A DNA stretch of 64,000 nt from Auanema rhodensis (GCA_964057225.1 OZ059896.1:2046001-2110000); one strand, 5' to 3'; positions 12,963 through 28,757 are shown, counted from the stretch's first letter. Notes: generated by a model from the sequence alone, not told the origin. Translations and numbers: made by a program.

Positions 12963-14015
12963 TCACCGTGAAGAATTAATTTTTTTGTTGAATAACAATG
13001 TCCATCGTGTTTGTCTTGAAAAAAGGAATCTAAAAACATCTACTTTTTGTGAAATTATTTTGAAATTTTTCGGGAAAATTTTTGTCAAAATGTTTTTGGA
13101 AGCATTGTTGAGTGTACATGAAAACTCAACATACACTAATGCATCATTTTTCAAACGATCATAACTAATTTTTGTATTGAGCGTTTCTCCATGTAGTATA
13201 GTGCATTCGATGCGGATTTTTAAGCTGCGTCGATCTGTGTTATCAGATTTGCGCTAGCTTAAAAATGCACCGAGATATCAACTGATATAAGTTCACACTT
13301 ATATCCTCGATTTTCACCCTGAAGAATTAATTTTTTTGTTGAATAACAATGTCCATCGTCTTTGTCTTGAAAAAAGGAATCTAAAAACATCTACTTTTCG
13401 TGAAATTATTTTGAAATTTTTCGGGAAAATTTTTGTCAAAATGTTTTTGGAAGCAATTTTGAGTGTACATGGAAACTCAACATACACTAATGCATCATTT
13501 TTCAAACGATCATAACTAATTTTTGTATTAAGTGTTTCCCAATGTAGTATAGTGCATTCGATGCGGATTTTTAAGCTGCGTCGATCTGTGTTATCAGATT
13601 TGCGCTAGCTTAAAAATGAACCGAGATATCAACTGATATAGGTTCACACTTATATCCTCGATTTTCACCCTGAAGATTTAATTTTTTCGTTGAATAACAT
13701 TGTCCATCGTCTTTGTCTTGAAAAAAGGAATCTAAAAACATCTACTTTTTGTGAAATTATTTTGAAATTTTTCGGGAAAATTTTTGTCAAAATGTTTTTG
13801 GAAGCATTGTTGAGTGTACATGGAAACTCAACATACACTAATGCATCATTTTTCAAACGATCATAACTAATTTTTGTATTGAGTGTTTCCCAATGTAGTA
13901 TAGTGCATTCGATGTGGATTTTTAAGCTGCGTCGATCTGTGTTATCAGATTTGCGCTAGCTTAAAAATGCACCGAGATATCAACTGATATAAGTTCACAC
14001 TTATATCCTCGATTT

Positions 14016-17000
14016 TCACCATGAAGAATTAATTTTTTTGTTGAATAACAATGTCCATCGTCTTTGTCTTGAAAAAAGGAATCTAAAAACATCTACTTTT
14101 TGTGAAATTATTTTGAAATTTTTCGGGAAAATTTTTGTCAAAATGTTTTTGGAAGCAATGTTGAGTGTACATGGAAACTCAACATACACTAATGCATCAT
14201 TTTTCAAACGATCATATCTAATTTTTGTGTTGAGTGTTTCCCAATGTAGTATAGTGCATTCGATGTGGATTTTTAAGCTGCGTCGATCTGTGTTATCAGA
14301 TTTGCGCTAGCTTAAAAATGCACCGAGATATCAACTGATATAGGTTCACACTTATATCCTCGATTTTCACCGTGAAGAATTAATTTTTTCGTTGAATAAC
14401 AATGTCCATCGTCTTTGTCTTGAAAAAAGGAATCTAAAAACATGTACTTTTTGTGAATTTATTCTGAAATTTTTCGGGAAAATGTTTGTCAAAATGTTTT
14501 TGGAAGCAATGTTGAGTGTACATGGAAACTCAACATACACTAATGCATCATTTTTCAAACAATCATAACTAATTTTTGTATTGAGCGTTTCTTAATGTAG
14601 TATAGTACATTCGATGCGGATTTTTAAGCTGCGTCGATCTGTGTTATCAGATTTGCGCTAGCTTAAAAATGAACCGAGATATCAACTGATATAGGTTCAC
14701 ACTTATATCCTCGATTTTCACCGTGAAGAATTAATTTTTTTGTTGAATGACAATGTCCATCGTCTTTGTCTTGAAAAAAGGAATCTAAAAACATCTACTT
14801 TTTGTAAATTTATTCTGAAATTTTTCGGGAAAATGTTTGTCAAAATGTTTTTGGAAGCAATGTTGAGTGTACATGGAAACTCAACATACACTAATGCATC
14901 ATTTTTCAAACGATCATAACTAATTTTTGTATTGAGCGTTTCTCCATGTAGTATAGTGCATTCGATGCGGATTTTTAAGCTGCGTCGATCTGTGTTATCA
15001 GATTCGCGCTAGCTTGAAAATGAACCGAGATATCAACTGATATAGGTACACACTTATATCCTCGATTTTCACCGTGAAGAATTAATTTTTTTGTTGAATA
15101 ACAATGTCCATCGTCTTTGTCTTGAAAAAAGGAATCTAAAAACATCTACTTTTTGTGAAATTATTTTGAAATTTTTCGGGAAAATTTTTGTCAAAATGTT
15201 TTTGGAAGCATTGTTGAGTGTACATGGAAACTCAACATACACTAATGCATCATTTTTCAAACGATCATAACTAATTTTTGTATTGAGCGTTTCTCCATGT
15301 AGTATAGTGCATTCGATGCGGATTTTTAAGCTGCGTCGATCTGTGTTATCAGATTTGCGCTAGCTTGAAAATGCACCGAGATATCAACTGATATAGGTTC
15401 ACACTTATATCCTCGATTTTCACCCTGAAGATTTAATTTTTTCGTTGAATAACATTGTCCATCGTCTTTGTCTTGAGAAAAGGAATCTAAAAACATCTAC
15501 TTTTTGTGAAATTATTTTGAAATTTTTCGGGAAAATTTTTGTCAAAATGTTTTTGGAAGCATTGTTGAGTGTACATGAAAACTCAACATACACTAATGCA
15601 TCATTTTTCAAACGATCATAACTAATTTTTGTGATGAGCGTTTCTCCATGTAGTATAGTGCATTCGATGCGGATTTTTAAGCTGCGTCGATCTGTGTTAT
15701 CAGATTTGCGCTAGCTTAAAAATGCACCGAGATATCAACTGATATAAGTTCACACTTATATCCTCGATTTTCACCGTGAAGAATTAATTTTTTTGTTGAA
15801 TAACAATGTCCATCGTCTTTGTCTTGAAAAAAGGAATCTAAAAACATCTACTTTTTGTGAAATTATTTTGAAATTTTTCGTGAAAATTTTTGTCAAAATG
15901 TTTTTGGAAGCATTGTTGAGTGTACATGGAAACTCAACATACACTAATGCATCATTTTTCAAACGATCATAACTAATTTTTGTATTGAGCGTTTCTCCAT
16001 GTAGTATAGTGCATTCGATGCGGATTTTTAAGCTGCGTCGATCTGTGTTATCAGATTTGCGCTAGCTTAAAAATGCACCGAGATATCAACTGATATAAGT
16101 TCACACTTATATCCTCGATTTTCACCGTGAAGAATTAATTTTTTTGTTGAATAACAATGTCCATCGTCTTTGTCTTGAAAAAAGGAATCTAAAAACATCT
16201 ACTTTTTGTGAAATTATTTTGAAATTTTTCGTGAAAATTTTTGTCAAAATGTTTTTGGAAGCATTGTTGAGTGTACATGGAAACTCAACATACACTAATG
16301 CATCATTTTTCAAACGATCATAACTAATTTTTGTATTGAGCGTTTCTCCATGTAGTATAGTGCATTCGATGCGGATTTTTAAGCTGCGTCGATCTGTGTT
16401 ATCAGATTTGCGCTAGCTTGAAAATGCACCGAGATATCAACTGATATAGGTTCACACTTATATCCTCGATTTTCACCGTGAAGAATTAATTTTTTTGTTG
16501 AATAACAATGTCCATCGTGTTTGTCTTGAAAAAAGGAATCTAAAAACATCTACTTTTTGTGAAATTATTTTGAAATTTTTCGGGAAAATTTTTGTCAAAA
16601 TGTTTTTGGAAGCAATTTTGAGTGTACATGAAAACTCAACATACACTAATGCATCATTTTTCAAACGATCATAACTAATTTTTGTGATGAGCGTTTCTCC
16701 ATGTAGTATAGTGCATTCGATGCGGATTTTTAAGCTGCGTCGATCTGTGTTATCAGATTTGCGCTAGCTTAAAAATGCACCGAGATATCAACTGATATAA
16801 GTTCACACTTATATCCTCGATTTTCACCCTGAAGAATTAATTTTTTTGTTGAATAACAATGTCCATCGTCTTTGTCTTGAAAAAAGGAATCTAAAAACAT
16901 CTACTTTTCGTGAAATTATTTTGAAATTTTTCGGGAAAATTTTTGTCAAAATGTTTTTGGAAGCATTGTTGAGTGTACATGAAAACTCAACATACACTAA

Positions 17001-20000
17001 TGCATCATTTTTCAAACGATCATAACTAATTTTTGTGATGAGCGTTTCTCCATGTAGTATAGTGCATTCGATGCGGATTTTTAAGCTGCGTCGATCTGTG
17101 TTATCAGATTTGCGCTAGCTTAAAAATGCACCGAGATATCAACTGATATAAGTTCACACTTATATCCTCGATTTTCACCATGAAGAATTAATTTTTTTGT
17201 TGAATAACAATGTCCATCGTCTTTGTCTTGAAAAAAGGAATCTAAAAACATCTACTTTTTGTGAAATTATTTTGAAATTTTTCGGGAAAATTTTTGTCAA
17301 AATGTTTTTGGAAGCAATGTTGAGTGTACATGGAAACTCAACATACACTAATGCATCATTTTTCAAACGATCATATCTAATTTTTGTGTTGAGTGTTTCC
17401 CAATGTAGTATAGTGCATTCGATGTGGATTTTTAAGCTGCGTCGATCTGTGTTATCAGATTTGCGCTAGCTTAAAAATGCACCGAGATATCAACTGATAT
17501 AGGTTCACACTTATATCCTCGATTTTCACCGTGAAGAATTAATTTTTTCGTTGAATAACAATGTCCATCGTCTTTGTCTTGAAAAAAGGAATCTAAAAAC
17601 ATCTACTTTTTGTGAATTTATTCTGAAATTTTTCGGGAAAATGTTTGTCAAAATGTTTTTGGAAGCAATGTTGAGTGTACATGGAAACTCAACATACACT
17701 AATGCATCATTTTTCAAACAATCATAACTAATTTTTGTATTGAGCGTTTCTTAATGTAGTATAATACATTCGATGCGGATTTTTAAGCTGCGTCGATCTG
17801 TGTTATCAGATTTGCGCTAGCTTAAAAATGAACCGAGATATCAACTGATATAGGTTCACACTTATATCCTCGATTTTCACCGTGAAGAATTAATTTTTTT
17901 GTTGAATGACAATGTCCATCGTCTTTGTCTTGAAAAAAGGAATCTAAAAACATCTACTTTTTGTAAATTTATTCTGAAATTTTTCGGGAAAATGTTTGTC
18001 AAAATGTTTTTGGAAGCAATGTTGAGTGTACATGGAAACTCAACATACACTAATGCATCATTTTTCAAACGATCATAACTAATTTTTGTATTGAGCGTTT
18101 CTCCATGTAGTATAGTGCATTCGATGCGGATTTTTAAGCTGCGTCGATCTGTGTTATCAGATTCGCGCTAGCTTGAAAATGAACCGAGATATCAACTGAT
18201 ATAGGTACACACTTATATCCTCGATTTTCACCGTGAAGAATTAATTTTTTTGTTGAATAACAATGTCCATCGTCTTTGTCTTGAAAAAAGGAATCTAAAA
18301 ACATCTACTTTTTGTGAAATTATTTTGAAATTTTTCGTGAAAATTTTTGTCAAAATGTTTTTGGAAGCATTGTTGAGTGTACATGAAAACTCAACATACA
18401 CTAATGCATCATTTTTCAAACGATCATAACTAATTTTTGTGATGAGCGTTTCTCCATGTAGTATAGTGCATTCGATGCGGATTTTTAAGCTGCGTCGAGC
18501 TGTGTTATCAGATTTGCGCTAGCTTAAAAATGCACCGAGATATCAACTGATATAAGTTCACACTTATATCCTCGATTTTCACCGTGAAGAATTAATTTTT
18601 TTGTTGAATAACAATGTCCATCGTCTTTGTCTTGAAAAAAGGAATCTAAAAACATCTACTTTTTGTGAAATTATTTTGAAATTTTTCGTGAAAATTTTTG
18701 TCAAAATGTTTTTGGAAGCATTGTTGAGTGTACATGGAAACTCAACATACACTAATGCATCATTTTTCAAACGATCATAACTAATTTTTGTATTGAGCGT
18801 TTCTCCATGTAGTATAGTGCATTCGATGCGGATTTTTAAGCTGCGTCGATCTGTGTTATCAGATTTGCGCTAGCTTGAAAATGCACCGAGATATCAACTG
18901 ATATAGGTTCACACTTATATCCTCGATTTTCACCGTGAAGAATTAATTTTTTTGTTGAATAACAATGTCCATCGTGTTTGTCTTGAAAAAAGGAATCTAA
19001 AAACATCTACTTTTTGTGAAATTATTTTGAAATTTTTCGGGAAAATTTTTGTCAAAATGTTTTTGGAAGCATTGTTGAGTGTACATGAAAACTCAACATA
19101 CACTAATGCATCATTTTTCAAACGATCATAACTAATTTTTGTATTGAGCGTTTCTCCATGTAGTATAGTGCATTCGATGCGGATTTTTAAGCTGCGTCGA
19201 TCTGTGTTATCAGATTTGCGCTAGCTTGAAAATGCACCGAGATATCAACTGATATAGGTTCACACTTATATCCTCGATTTTCACCGTGAAGAATTAATTT
19301 TTTTGTTGAATAACAATGTCCATCGTCTTTGTCTTGAAAAAAGGAATCTAAAAACATCTACTTTTTGTGAAATTATTTTGAAATTTTTCGGGAAAATTTT
19401 TGTCAAAATGTTTTTGGAAGCAATGTTGAGTGTACATGGAAACTCAACATACACTAATGCATCATTTTTCAAACGATCATAACTAATTTTTGTATTGAGC
19501 GTTTCCCAATGTAGTATAGTGCATTCGATGCGGATTTTTAAGCTGCGTCGATCTGTGTTATCAGATTTGCGCTAGCTTAAAAATGAACCGAGATATCAAC
19601 TGATATAAGTTCACACTTATATCCTCGATTTTCACCCTGAAGAATTAATTTTTTTGTTGAATAACAATGTCCATCGTCTTTGTCTTGAAAAAAGGAATCT
19701 AAAAACATCTACTTTTTGTGAAATTATTTTGAAATTTTTCGGGAAAATTTTTGTCAAAATGTTTTTGGAAGCATTGTTGAGTGTACATGGAAACTCAACA
19801 TACACTAATGCATCATTTTTCAAACGATCATAACTAATTTTTGTATTGAGCGTTTCTCCATGTAGTATAGTGCATTCGATGCGGATTTTTAAGCTGCGTC
19901 GATCTGTGTTATCAGATTTGCGCTAGCTTAAAAATGAACCGAGATATCAACTGATATAGGTTCACACTTATATCCTCGATTTTCACCCTGAAGATTTAAT

Positions 20001-20684
20001 TTTTTCGTTGAATAACATTGTCCATCGTCTTTGTCTTGAAAAAAGGAATCTAAAAACATCTACTTTTTGTGAAATTATTTTGAAATTTTTCGGGAAAATT
20101 TTTGTCAAAATGTTTTTGGAAGCATTGTTGAGTGTACATGGAAACTCAACATACACTAATGCATCATTTTTCAAACGATCATAACTAATTTTTGTATTGA
20201 GTGTTTCCCAATGTAGTATAGTGCATTCGATGTGGATTTTTAAGCTGCGTCGATCTGTGTTATCAGATTTGCGCTAGCTTAAAAATGCACCGAGATATCA
20301 ACTGATATAAGTTCACACTTATATCCTCGATTTTCACCATGAAGAATTAATTTTTTTGTTGAATAACAATGTCCATCGTCTTTGTCTTGAAAAAAGGAAT
20401 CTAAAAACATCTACTTTTTGTGAAATTATTTTGAAATTTTTCGGGAAAATTTTTGTCAAAATGTTTTTGGAAGCAATGTTGAGTGTACATGGAAACTCAA
20501 CATACACTAATGCATCATTTTTCAAACGATCATATCTAATTTTTGTGTTGAGTGTTTCCCAATGTAGTATAGTGCATTCGATGTGGATTTTTAAGCTGCG
20601 TCGATCTGTGTTATCAGATTTGCGCTAGCTTAAAAATGCACCGAGATATCAACTGATATAAGTTCACACTTATATCCTCGATTT
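14016..20684. repeat. Satellite A sub-block: landmark monomer returning every 3,159 bp
   Basis: A monomer marked by CATATCTAATTTTTGTGTTGAG (starts at 14213, 17372 and 20531) and CACCATGAAG recurs at exactly 3,159 bp, nine monomers. The two units after it match between the first two copies: a CGTTGAATAACAATG / GTGAATTTATTCTG monomer, then a GTTGAATGACAATG / GTAAATTTATTCTG monomer. Further on, the order of types differs. For example, the CATCGTGTTTGTC monomer at 12963 recurs at 16473 and 18930, which is 3,510 and then 2,457 bp. The nine-unit spacing therefore hides compensating gains and losses. Confidence 0.7.
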
Positions 20685-23600
20685 TCACCCTGAAGAATTA
20701 ATTTTTTTGTTGAATAACAATGTCCATCGTCTTTGTCTTGAAAAAAGGAATCTAAAAACATCTACTTTTTGTGAAATTATTTTGAAATTTTTCGGGAAAA
20801 TTTTTGTCAAAATGTTTTTGGAAGCAATGTTGAGTGTACATGGAAACTCAACATACACTAATGCATCATTTTTCAAACGATCATAACTAATTTTTGTATT
20901 GAGCGTTTCCCAATGTAGTATAGTGCATTCGATGCGGATTTTTAAGCTGCGTCGATCTGTGTTATCAGATTTGCGCTAGCTTAAAAATGAACCGAGATAT
21001 CAACTGATATAGGTTCACACTTATATCCTCGATTTTCACCCTGAAGATTTAATTTTTTCGTTGAATAACATTGTCCATCGTCTTTGTCTTGAAAAAAGGA
21101 ATCTAAAAACATCTACTTTTTGTGAAATTATTTTGAAATTTTTCGGGAAAATTTTTGTCAAAATGTTTTTGGAAGCATTGTTGAGTGTACATGGAAACTC
21201 AACATACACTAATGCATCATTTTTCAAACGATCATAACTAATTTTTGTATTGAGCGTTTCTCCATGTAGTATAGTGCATTCGATGCGGATTTTTAAGCTG
21301 CGTCGATCTGTGTTATCAGATTTGCGCTAGCTTAAAAATGCACCGAGATATCAACTGATATAAGTTCACACTTATATCCTCGATTTTCACCGTGAAGAAT
21401 TAATTTTTTTGTTGAATAACAATGTCCATCGTCTTTGTCTTGAAAAAAGGAATCTAAAAACATCTACTTTTTGTGAAATTATTTTGAAATTTTTCGGGAA
21501 AATTTTTGTCAAAATGTTTTTGGAAGCAATGTTGAGTGTACATGGAAACTCAACATACACTAATGCATCATTTTTCAAACGATCATAACTAATTTTTGTA
21601 TTGAGTGTTTCCCAATGTAGTATAGTGCATTCGATGTGGATTTTTAAGCTGCGTCGATCTGTGTTATCAGATTTGCGCTAGCTTAAAAATGCACCGAGAT
21701 ATCAACTGATATAAGTTCACACTTATATCCTCGATTTTCACCCTGAAGAATTAATTTTTTTGTTGAATAACAATGTCCATCGTCTTTGTCTTGAAAAAAG
21801 GAATCTAAAAACATCTACTTTTTGTGAAATTATTTTGAAATTTTTCGGGAAAATTTTTGTCAAAATGTTTTTGGAAGCAATGTTGAGTGTACATGGAAAC
21901 TCAACATACACTAATGCATCATTTTTCAAACGATCATAACTAATTTTTGTATTGAGTGTTTCCCAATGTAGTATAGTGCATTCGATGCGGATTTTTAAGC
22001 TGCGTCGATCTGTGTTATCAGATTTGCGCTAGCTTAAAAATGAACCGAGATATCAACTGATATAGGTTCACACTTATATCCTCGATTTTCACCCTGAAGA
22101 TTTAATTTTTTCGTTGAATAACATTGTCCATCGTCTTTGTCTTGAAAAAAGAAATCTAAAAACATCTACTTTTTGTGAAATTATTTTGAAATTTTTCGGG
22201 AAAATTTTTGTCAAAATGTTTTTGGAAGCATTGTTGAGTGTACATGGAAACTCAACATACACTAATGCATCATTTTTCAAACGATCATAACTAATTTTTG
22301 TATTGAGCGTTTCTCCATGTAGTATAGTGCATTCGATGCGGATTTTTAAGCTGCGTCGATCTGTGTTATCAGATTTGCGCTAGCTTGAAAATGCACCGTG
22401 ATATCAACTGATATAGGTTCACACTTATATCCTCGATTTTCACCGTGAAGAATTAATTTTTTTGTTGAATAACAATGTCCATCGTCTTTGTCTTGAAAAA
22501 AGGAATCTAAAAACATCTACTTTTTGTGAAATTATTTTGAAATTTTTCGGGAAAATTTTTGTCAAAATGTTTTTGGAAGCATTGTTGAGTGTACATGGAA
22601 ACTCAACATACACTAATGCATCATTTTTCAAACGATCATAACTAATTTTTGTATTGAGTGTTTCCCAATGTAGTATAGTGCATTCGATGTGGATTTTTAA
22701 GCTGCGTCGATCTGTGTTATCAGATTTGCGCTAGCTTAAAAATGCACCGAGATATCAACTGATATAAGTTCACACTTATATCCTCGATTTTCACCCTGAA
22801 GAATTAATTTTTTTGTTGAATAACAATGTCCATCGTCTTTGTCTTGAAAAAAAGAATCTAAAAACATCTACTTTTTGTGAAATTATTTTGAAATTTTTCG
22901 GGAAAATTTTTGTCAAAATGTTTTTGGAAGCAATGTTGAGTGTACATGGAAACTCAACATACACTAATGCATCATTTTTCAAACGATCATAACTAATTTT
23001 TGTATTGAGTGTTTCCCAATGTAGTATAGTGCATTCGATGTGGATTTTTAAGCTGCGTCGATCTGTGTTATCAGATTTGCGCTAGCTTAAAAATGCACCG
23101 AGATATCAACTGATATAAGTTCACACTTATATCCTCGATTTTCACCCTGAAGAATTAATTTTTTTGTTGAATAACAATGTCCATCGTCTTTGTCTTGAAA
23201 AAAGGAATCTAAAAACATCTACTTTTTGTGAAATTATTTTGAAATTTTTCGGGAAAATTTTTGTCAAAATGTTTTTGGAAGCAATGTTGAGTGTACATGG
23301 AAACTCAACATACACTAATGCATCATTTTTCAAACGATCATAACTAATTTTTGTATTGAGTGTTTCCCAATGTAGTATAGTGCATTCGATGTGGATTTTT
23401 AAGCTGCGTCGATCTGTGTTATCAGATTTGCGCTAGCTTAAAAATGCACCGAGATATCAACTGATATAAGTTCACACTTATATCCTCGATTTTCACCCTG
23501 AAGAATTAATTTTTTTGTTGAATAACAATGTCCATCGTCTTTGTCTTGAAAAAAGGAATCTAAAAACATCTACTTTTTGTGAAATTATTTTGAAATTTTT

Positions 23601-25598
23601 CGGGAAAATTTTTGTCAAAATGTTTTTGGAAGCAATGTTGAGTGTACATGGAAACTCAACATACACTAATGCATCATTTTTCAAACGATCATAACTAATT
23701 TTTGTATTGAGCGTTTCTCCATGTAGTATAGTGCATTCGATGCGGATTTTTAAGCTGCGTCGATCTGTGTTATCAGATTTGCGCTAGCTTGAAAATGCAC
23801 CGAGATATCAACTGATATAGGTTCATACTTATATCCTCGATTTTCACCGTGAAGAATTAATTTTTTCGTTGAATAACAATGTCCATCGTCTTTGTCTTGA
23901 AAAAAGGAATCTAAAAACATCTACTTTTTGTGAATTTATTCTGAAATTTTTCGGGAAAATGTTTGTCAAAATGTTTTTGGAAGCAATGTTGAGTGTACAT
24001 GGAAACTCAACATACACTAATGCATCATTTTTCAAACAATCATAACTAATTTTTGTATTGAGCGTTTCTTAATGTAGTATAGTACATTCGATGCGGATTT
24101 TTAAGCTGCGTCGATCTGTGTTATCAGATTTGCGCTAGCTTAAAAATGAACCGAGATATCAACTGATATAGGTTCACACTTATATCCTCGATTTTCACCG
24201 TGAAGAATTAATTTTTTTGTTGAATGACAATGTCCATCGTCTTTGTCTTGAAAAAAGGAATCTAAAAACATCTACTTTTTGTGAATTTATTCTGAAATTT
24301 TTCGGGAAAATGTTTGTCAAAATGTTTTTGGAAGCAATGTTGAGTGTACATGGAAACTCAACATACACTAATGCATCATTTTTCAAACAATCATAACTAA
24401 TTTTTGTATTGAGCGTTTCTTAATGTAGTATAGTACATTCGATGCGGATTTTTAAGCTGCGTCGATCTGTGTTATCAGATTTGCGCTAGCTTAAAAATGA
24501 ACCGAGATATCAACTGATATAGGTTCACACTTATATCCTCGATTTTCACCGTGAAGAATTAATTTTTTTGTTGAATGACAATGTCCATCGTCTTTGTCTT
24601 GAAAAAAGGAATCTAAAAACATCTACTTTTTGTAAATTTATTCTGAAATTTTTCGGGAAAATGTTTGTCAAAATGTTTTTGGAAGCAATGTTGAGTGTAC
24701 ATGGAGACTCAACATACACTAATGCATCATTTTTCAAACGATCATAACTAATTTTTGTATTGAGCGTTTCTCCATGAAGTATAGTGCATTCGATGCGGAT
24801 TTTTAAGCTGCGTCGATCTGTGTTATCAGATTTGCGCTAGCTTGAAAATGCACCGAGATATCAACTGATATAGGTTCACACTTATATCCTCGATTTTCAC
24901 CCTGAAGATTTAATTTTTTCGTTGAATAACATTGTCCATCGTCTTTGTCTTGAAAAAAGGAATCTAAAAACATCTACTTTTTGTGAAATTATTTTGAAAT
25001 TTTTCGGGAAAATTTTTGTCAAAATGTTTTTGGAAGCATTGTTGAGTGTACATGAAAACTCAACATACACTAATGCATCATTTTTCAAACGATCATAACT
25101 AATTTTTGTGATGAGCGTTTCTCCATGTAGTATAGTGCATTCGATGCGGATTTTTAAGCTGCGTCGATCTGTGTTATCAGATTTGCGCTAGCTTAAAAAT
25201 GAACCGAGATATCAACTGATATAGGTTCACACTTATATCCTCGATTTTCACCGTGAAGAATTAATTTTTTTGTTGAATGACAATGTCCATCGTCTTTGTC
25301 TTGAGAAAAGGAATCTAAAAACATCTACTTTTTGTAAATTTATTCTGAAATTTTTCGGGAAAATGTTTGTCAAAATGTTTTTGGAAGCAATGTTGAGTGT
25401 ACATGGAAACTCAACATACACTAATGCATCATTTTTCAAACGATCATAACTAATTTTTGTATTGAGCGTTTCTCCATGTAGTATAGTGCATTCGATGCGG
25501 ATTTTTAAGCTGCGTCGATCTGTGTTATCAGATTTGCGCTAGCTTGAAAATGCACCGAGATATCAACTGATATAGGTTCACACTTATATCCTCGATTT

Positions 25599-28500
25599 TC
25601 ACCCTGAACATTTAATTTTTTCGTTGAATAACATTGTCCATCGTCTTTGTCTTGAAAAAAGGAATCTAAAAACATCTACTTTTTGTGAAATTATTTTGAA
25701 ATTTTTCGGGAAAATTTTTGTCAAAATGTTTTTGGAAGCATTGTTGAGTGTACATGAAAACTCAACATACACTAATGCATCATTTTTCAAACGATCATAA
25801 CTAATTTTTGTGATGAGCGTTTCTCCATGTAGTATAGTGCATTCGATGCGGATTTTTAAGCTGCGTCGATCTGTGTTATCAGATTTGCGCTAGCTTAAAA
25901 ATGCACCGAGATATCAACTGATATAAGTTCACACTTATATCCTCGATTTTCACCGTGAAGAATTAATTTTTTTGTTGAATAACAATGTCCATCGTCTTTG
26001 TCTTGAAAAAAGGAATCTAAAAACATCTACTTTTTGTGAAATTATTTTGAAATTTTTCGTGAAAATTTTTGTCAAAATGTTTTTGGAAGCATTGTTGAGT
26101 GTACATGGAAACTCAACATACACTAATGCATCATTTTTCAAACGATCATAACTAATTTTTGTATTGAGCGTTTCTCCATGTAGTATAGTGCATTCGATGC
26201 GGATTTTTAAGCTGCGTCGATCTGTGTTATCAGATTTGCGCTAGCTTGAAAATGCACCGAGATATCAACTGATATAGGTTCACACTTATATCCTCGATTT
26301 TCACCGTGAAGAATTAATTTTTTTGTTGAATAACAATGTCCATCGTCTTTGTCTTGAAAAAAGGAATCTAAAAACATCTACTTTTTGTGAAATTATTTTG
26401 AAATTTTTCGGGAAAATTTTTGTCAAAATGTTTTTGGAAGCATTGTTGAGTGTACATGAAAACTCAACATACACTAATGCATCATTTTTCAAACGATCAT
26501 AACTAATTTTTGTATTGAGCGTTTCTCCATGTAGTATAGTGCATTCGATGCGGATTTTTAAGCTGCGTCGATCTGTGTTATCAGATTTGCGCTAGCTTGA
26601 AAATGCACCGAGATATCAACTGATATAGGTTCACACTTATATCCTCGATTTTCACCGTGAAGAATTAATTTTGTTGTTGAATAACAATGTCCATCGTCTT
26701 TGTCTTGAAAAAAGGAATCTAAAAACATCTACTTTTTGTGAAATTATTTCGAAATTTTTCGGGAAAATTTTTGTCAAAATGTTTTTGGAAGCATTGTTGA
26801 GTGTACATGGAAACTCAACATACACTAATGCATCATTTTTCAAACGATCATAACTAATTTTTGTATTGAGCGTTTCTCCATGTAGTATAGTGCATTCGAT
26901 GCGGATTTTTAAGCTGCGTCGATCTGTGTTATCAGATTTGCGCTAGCTTGAAAATGCACCGAGATATCAACTGATATAGGTTCACACTTATATCCTCGAT
27001 TTTCACCCTGAACATTTAATTTTTTCGTTGAATAACATTGTCCATCGTCTTTGTCTTGAAAAAAGGAATCTAAAAACATCTACTTTTTGTGAAATTATTT
27101 TGAAATTTTTCGGGAAAATTTTTGTCAAAATGTTTTTGGAAGCATTGTTGAGTGTACATGAAAACTCAACATACACTAATGCATCATTTTTCAAACGATC
27201 ATAACTAATTTTTGTGATGAGCGTTTCTCCATGTAGTATAGTGCATTCGATGCGGATTTTTAAGCTGCGTCGATCTGTGTTATCAGATTTGCGCTAGCTT
27301 AAAAATGCACCGAGATATCAACTGATATAAGTTCACACTTATATCCTCGATTTTCACCGTGAAGAATTAATTTTTTTGTTGAATAACAATGTCCATCGTC
27401 TTTGTCTTGAAAAAAGGAATCTAAAAACATCTACTTTTTGTGAAATTATTTTGAAATTTTTCGTGAAAATTTTTGTCAAAATGTTTTTGGAAGCATTGTT
27501 GAGTGTACATGGAAACTCAACATACACTAATGCATCATTTTTCAAACGATCATAACTAATTTTTGTATTGAGCGTTTCTCCATGTAGTATAGTGCATTCG
27601 ATGCGGATTTTTAAGCTGCGTCGATCTGTGTTATCAGATTTGCGCTAGCTTGAAAATGCACCGAGATATCAACTGATATAGGTTCACACTTATATCCTCG
27701 ATTTTCACCGTGAAGAATTAATTTTTTTGTTGAATAACAATGTCCATCGTCTTTGTCTTGAAAAAAGGAATCTAAAAACATCTACTTTTTGTGAAATTAT
27801 TTTGAAATTTTTCGGGAAAATTTTTGTCAAAATGTTTTTGGAAGCATTGTTGAGTGTACATGAAAACTCAACATACACTAATGCATCATTTTTCAAACGA
27901 TCATAACTAATTTTTGTATTGAGCGTTTCTCCATGTAGTATAGTGCATTCGATGCGGATTTTTAAGCTGCGTCGATCTGTGTTATCAGATTTGCGCTAGC
28001 TTAAAAATGCACCGAGATATCAACTGATATAAGTTCACACTTATATCCTCGATTTTCACCCTGAAGAATTAATTTTTTTGTTGAATAACAATGTCCATCG
28101 TCTTTGTCTTGAAAAAAGGAATCTAAAAACATCTACTTTTTGTGAAATTATTTTGAAATTTTTCGGGAAAATTTTTGTCAAAATGTTTTTGGAAGCATTG
28201 TTGAGTGTACATGAAAACTCAACATACACTAATGCATCATTTTTCAAACGATCATAACTAATTTTTGTGATGAGCGTTTCTCCATGTAGTATAGTGCATT
28301 CGATGCGGATTTTTAAGCTGCGTCGATCTGTGTTATCAGATTTGCGCTAGCTTGAAAATGCACCGAGATATCAACTGATATAGGTTCACACTTATATCCT
28401 CGATTTTCACCGTGAAGAATTAATTTTGTTGTTGAATAACAATGTCCATCGTCTTTGTCTTGAAAAAAGGAATCTAAAAACATCTACTTTTTGTGAAATT

Positions 28501-28757
28501 ATTTCGAAATTTTTCGGGAAAATTTTTGTCAAAATGTTTTTGGAAGCATTGTTGAGTGTACATGGAAACTCAACATACACTAATGCATCATTTTTCAAAC
28601 GATCATAACTAATTTTTGTATTGAGCGTTTCTCCATGTAGTATAGTGCATTCGATGCGGATTTTTAAGCTGCGTCGATCTATGTTATCAGATTTGCGCTA
28701 GCTTGAAAATGCACCGAGATATCAACTGATATAGGTTCACACTTATATCCTCGATTT
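25599..28757. repeat. Satellite A sub-block: four-monomer HOR with one inserted unit
   Basis: The rare variant CCCTGAACATTT occurs at 25602 and 27006, 1,404 bp apart (four monomers). The rare variant TTTTGTTGTTGA occurs at 26669 and 28424, 1,755 bp apart (five monomers). The two blocks share the same order of types, but the second contains one extra monomer, at about 28056. This is a directly visible single-monomer insertion within a duplicated block. Confidence 0.75.

Noticed and set aside
14038-14310. A 90-codon + strand reading frame, also at 17197 and 20356, and shorter relatives at 26671, 28426, 31226 and 38944
   Set aside because: It exists only where a single-base variant removes a stop codon (for example CATATCTAA instead of CATAACTAA). 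It lies wholly within satellite monomers and shows no coding features.
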